Source of the DNA: a virus
IMG/VR virus record: IMGVR_UViG_3300008339_000095
Span: 1-48,690 of that record
Reading direction: 5' to 3' (one strand)
DNA: 48,690 nucleotides
Below, piece by piece: positions 46,188 to 48,690 of the stretch. The position numbers and the translations under genes are program-made. Position 1 is the first letter of the stretch; each line of letters starts with the position of its first letter. Below the pieces are notes generated by a model. The model had not been told where the DNA came from and ran no database searches. It worked only from the letters and a program-made list of their open reading frames with translations.

Positions 46188-46465
46188 ACGGATTAGGCGA
46201 GATCGGAACGGTCAAGGTCTTTACCACGGTCGATCGAGGCTTCACGCCCGAAGAGATCGCGGAACGCGCCCTCGACAAAATCATCTATGTGGGTGAACGA
46301 AGCCACCCCCTTCTCCTTGAGCAGGCCCGTGCGTTCAAGGACCAACTTCGCACTGTACTCGTTCACTACCTGAAGGAAGCGCAGGACAACGAGCGGATGA
46401 CCATCACCGCCAAACTCCGCGCCTCTGGACACCACAACATCGCGGACATCCTCGGAGAACTCTGA
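46184..46465 (+). CDS. Conserved small protein, 93 aa
   Basis: ATGA overlap. FTTVDRGFTPEEIAERALDK, HPLLLEQARAFKDQLRTVLV and ASGHHNIADILGEL are helical, typical of a small protein found in this position in many phages. Function unknown. Confidence 0.7.
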   Translation: MNGLGEIGTVKVFTTVDRGFTPEEIAERALDKIIYVGERSHPLLLEQARAFKDQLRTVLVHYLKEAQDNERMTITAKLRASGHHNIADILGEL

Positions 46466-46914
46466 TGCCTATCACCCAAGCAATGGCGACCTCTTTCAAG
46501 GTCGAGATCCTGAACGCTATCCATGCATTCGGCACTACGGTCACCCGTGGCGCTACGACCCCCGATACGTTCAAGATCGCCCTATACACCTCGTCGGCCA
46601 ATCTCGATGCATCCACCACGACCTACAGCACCACCAACGAAGTGGCGACTGGCGGTGGATACACCGCTGGCGGCAACACGCTGACCACGATTGCCCCGAC
46701 CTCTTCGGGCACGACGGCGTTCCTCGACTTCAACGACACGACGTGGTCCACCTCGACCATCACGGCGAACGGTGCGCTGATCTACAACAGCACCCAGTCG
46801 AACCGTGCGGTTGCTGTGCTGGCCTTCGGTAGTGACAAGTCGTCTTCGGGTGGCAACTTCACCATCCAGTTCCCGACTGCGGATGCGTCGAACGCCATCA
46901 TCAGGATTGCGTGA
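46465..46914 (+). CDS. Virion protein, MPITQAM family, 149 aa
   Basis: MPITQAMATSFKVEILNAIH, TTPDTFKIALYTSSANLDAS, EVATGGGYTAGGNTLTTIAP and GALIYNSTQSNRAVAVLAFG is a widespread beta-rich phage structural family, probably tail or fiber associated. TGATG joins it to the next gene. Confidence 0.8.
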   Translation: MPITQAMATSFKVEILNAIHAFGTTVTRGATTPDTFKIALYTSSANLDASTTTYSTTNEVATGGGYTAGGNTLTTIAPTSSGTTAFLDFNDTTWSTSTITANGALIYNSTQSNRAVAVLAFGSDKSSSGGNFTIQFPTADASNAIIRIA

Positions 46915-47210
46915 TGCGTCAGCCCGCGATGGAATGGCGTCCGACTCTTGGTTCGTGGCTGCTCCGCGTGGAGTCGCCCATCCCTGAGTGGATGGTCAAG
47001 AGATGCGTAGACTTTATGCTCAAGGTTCAGGCCGCTCGTCGTCTGGGACTCAATCCCGGCGATACGCGGGATGACCTTGACGCAAGCGTGAAGGCCCTCA
47101 ACGAGGGTCGGGTGAGGCAATGGGCTGCGGGGCCGCAGATGGACGGCAGCGGCGACATCGAAGTGTTCCGGGCCACACAAGGCTCCGGCAAAGTAATCAT
47201 AGGAGTCTGA
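46914..47210 (+). CDS. Hypothetical protein, 98 aa
   Basis: I choose ATG at 46914 over the GTG one codon before, since it overlaps the stop. MRQPAMEWRPTLGSWLLRVE and MVKRCVDFMLKVQAARRLGL, then GDIEVFRATQGSGKVIIGV, are not recognised. It is probably a minor virion protein or assembly factor by position. Confidence 0.6.
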   Translation: MRQPAMEWRPTLGSWLLRVESPIPEWMVKRCVDFMLKVQAARRLGLNPGDTRDDLDASVKALNEGRVRQWAAGPQMDGSGDIEVFRATQGSGKVIIGV

Positions 47211-47213
47211 CAA

Positions 47214-47735
47214 ATGGCTGCGACTTGGAGAGCAACTGGCGGCGCTATCGCCTACGCGTCGAGCAAAGATATGCTCAACGTGTTCAACGGCACCGGCTCA
47301 ACGCGCATCATCCGCGTGTATCGGTGCTACTGGTTCAACAACGGCACGGCGGCGGTGACGGGTGTGCTGACGACTGCGCAGGTGCGGCGCATCACGGCGG
47401 CATCTGGTGGCACGGCGGTGACCCCGGTCAAGCATGACACCGACAGCAGCGCCCTCAATGCGAACACGACCTGCGGCACCAACCAGACCACGACCGGCTC
47501 GGATATCTTCCGCCGGTTCTTGTTCGTCAACGAAGAACCCATCGTCGGTGGTACCACTCAGGCGAACTGGCTGACTCTGGTCCCGTTCGCTGAAATCTGG
47601 AACGCCGGATACGGCGACACCAATGTGGAGCCTGTGACCTGCCGCGCCACGCAGGGTCTTCAGTTGTTCCACAGCGGCTCCAGTGCGGTCGGCACTGCCG
47701 ACCTCGAAATCGAGTTCACTGATTCGGCTTCGTAA
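47214..47735 (+). CDS. Beta-rich virion/tail protein, 173 aa
   Basis: MAATWRATGGAIAYASSKDM, RIIRVYRCYWFNNGTAAVTG and QANWLTLVPFAEIWNAGYGD, with NVEPVTCRATQGLQLF, form a jelly-roll-like pattern. The partial gene at the window's end shares the NVEP and 'high-gain' ending segments, so the two are probable paralogs. Confidence 0.65.
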   Translation: MAATWRATGGAIAYASSKDMLNVFNGTGSTRIIRVYRCYWFNNGTAAVTGVLTTAQVRRITAASGGTAVTPVKHDTDSSALNANTTCGTNQTTTGSDIFRRFLFVNEEPIVGGTTQANWLTLVPFAEIWNAGYGDTNVEPVTCRATQGLQLFHSGSSAVGTADLEIEFTDSAS

Positions 47736-47738
47736 TAC

Positions 47739-47927
47739 ATGCCTTCTTTGCGCCACAAATCCTGCGGCCATGAGTGGGTGGTGGAGCAGGAGTTGGCAGA
47801 CCGTGTTCAGCAAGATTTGAACGGCGGGGTTGGCGGCTACTCGCCGCCAATCACCTGTCCCTCTTGCAAGGTTCAAGGTCGATATGTCCGTTTCGAGGTC
47901 GTGATGGAGATTCCGCCCGATGCCTGA
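47739..47927 (+). CDS. Small zinc-ribbon-like protein, 62 aa
   Basis: MPSLRHKSCGHEWVVEQELA and PPITCPSCKVQGRYVRFEVV offer one CxxC and one C-G-H site that could bind zinc. Overlaps the next gene by 8 nt. Unknown role. Confidence 0.6.
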   Translation: MPSLRHKSCGHEWVVEQELADRVQQDLNGGVGGYSPPITCPSCKVQGRYVRFEVVMEIPPDA

Positions 47928-48690
47928 AACGTACTACCTGCGGATGAATGCGGTGGACGTGCGTCCGCTTGAGGACGCGCTGCTCGCCATCCAGAACACG
48001 GCAACGGACGCTAGAGCGTATTTCGAGGTGGTGTCGCTGCGCGTGTCGCCCGCTGCGCCGTCGTCTGGGTTCTCGTCAGGTGCGACTGCAACGGGGCGCT
48101 CTGGCCTGTTCGGCTTGTATCGTGTGAGCGCGGTGACAGGCGGCGATACGGTGACGCCGATCAGGATGGACACGGCAGATGCCGCTCTGCCTTCGCAGGT
48201 CACGGTGGCCAACAACCCGAACAGTGTGACAACGACGGCGTTGTTCCGACGCATCAACGACACGCCGAACTTTTCGACGCAGACGGCGACAGGCTTGGGC
48301 AGTCGCACCTATGGCGGGTCGATGGTCACGCATCAGAAGGCGCACTACGCGGATGTCTGGCGCGGCGGTGAGAGCGTGAATGTCGAACCCATCATCCTGC
48401 GGGCAGGTGAGGGCATCGCGCTCGTTCAAGAAGCGTTTGGTCTTCCACACTCGATGATTGTTTCAGCGGTGGTCACGAACACCGCCACGAACGCTACCTA
48501 CGTCTGCCGCTCGACCGATGTTGGCACCGACCGCACGATTGGCGGGGCGCTGTACGCCATCATGAACGGCAGTGGTTCGGGCGTTACGCTCGCGGTCAAA
48601 TTGATGTTCTTGCCGATGGACGGCGAGGCCACCCTTACTCCACCGCTGCGCCTTTGCCGGATGGACGGTATCGCGCTTGACGGCGATGCC
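47920..48690 (+). CDS. Beta-rich virion protein, 3' end outside window
   Basis: ATG at 47920 opens a frame with no stop to the window's end (257 codons). MPETYYLRMNAVDVRPLEDA, FSSGATATGRSGLFGLYRVS, TPIRMDTADAALPSQVTVAN and ESVNVEPIILRAGEGIALVQ form a beta-rich virion-protein pattern similar to the 173-aa protein two genes upstream. It is likely a tail or fiber component and probably longer. Confidence 0.75.
   Translation, partial: MPETYYLRMNAVDVRPLEDALLAIQNTATDARAYFEVVSLRVSPAAPSSGFSSGATATGRSGLFGLYRVSAVTGGDTVTPIRMDTADAALPSQVTVANNPNSVTTTALFRRINDTPNFSTQTATGLGSRTYGGSMVTHQKAHYADVWRGGESVNVEPIILRAGEGIALVQEAFGLPHSMIVSAVVTNTATNATYVCRSTDVGTDRTIGGALYAIMNGSGSGVTLAVKLMFLPMDGEATLTPPLRLCRMDGIALDGDA

Noticed and set aside
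33012-48690. T7-type phage RNA polymerase promoters
   Set aside because: No repeated 20-bp promoter consensus is seen before late genes and no single-subunit RNA polymerase gene lies in the window.

Overview
This window is part of a tailed double-stranded DNA phage genome (class Caudoviricetes). It holds a complete packaging and head module (small and large terminase, P22-type portal, scaffold, capsid), a DNA replication module, and a long run of tiny overlapping genes. No host chromosomal gene, rRNA, tRNA, integrase or CRISPR array is visible. The connector type and the adaptor genes suggest a podovirus-like or short-tailed virion. Several small-gene families (proteins starting MSEQPEAL..., the LRDWFAGQAL family, the AVYDY...EEAIEW family) resemble genes I associate with Burkholderiales phages and prophages, so a freshwater betaproteobacterial host is a reasonable but unproven guess.

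Layout. 1-5667 (+): the 3' part of a giant virion-type polyvalent protein with a YkuD-like, a zincin-like and an ADP-ribosyltransferase-like domain. 5668-15060 (-): replication block, with an AEP primase/DUF927-like helicase, an HTH regulator, a possible ssDNA-binding protein, an SNF2-type helicase, an HNH-like protein, a PD-(D/E)XK nuclease and a family A DNA polymerase carrying Leu at the E. coli 762 position. 15114-20140 (-): about two dozen very small genes chained by ATGA/GTGA/TGATG stop-start overlaps, several sharing nearly identical junction sequences. 20140-30341 (-): a DUF3310 protein with an HTH domain, a VRR-NUC nuclease, more small proteins, and a MoxR ATPase / metallopeptidase-VWA / helical-protein operon. 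30342-31980: about 1.6 kb of non-coding, repeat-packed DNA, the best candidate for a replication origin or control region. 31981-32589 (-): one more leftward gene, followed by a good terminator. 32590-33011: intergenic region between leftward and rightward transcription. 33012-48690 (+): terminase, portal, GroES-like protein, scaffold, capsid, a strong terminator, a holin-like protein, small Gly/Lys-rich proteins, adaptors and virion proteins; the last gene runs off the window.

The leading novelty is a family of 15 copies of a 16-bp palindrome, CGTATT-N4-AATACG. All lie between 10.2 and 32.7 kb. Six sit 8-19 bp upstream of leftward start codons, usually touching the Shine-Dalgarno sequence, and seven more lie in or beside the non-coding region. 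They look like a phage-wide operator or start-associated element. Other leads are the iteron-like TTGTTCCA array in opposite orientations around an AT-rich core, an 18-bp-period GAACTGGC array, the cassette-like gene junctions, and the MoxR-VWA triad. Functions are inferred from motifs read by eye; no database search was possible.
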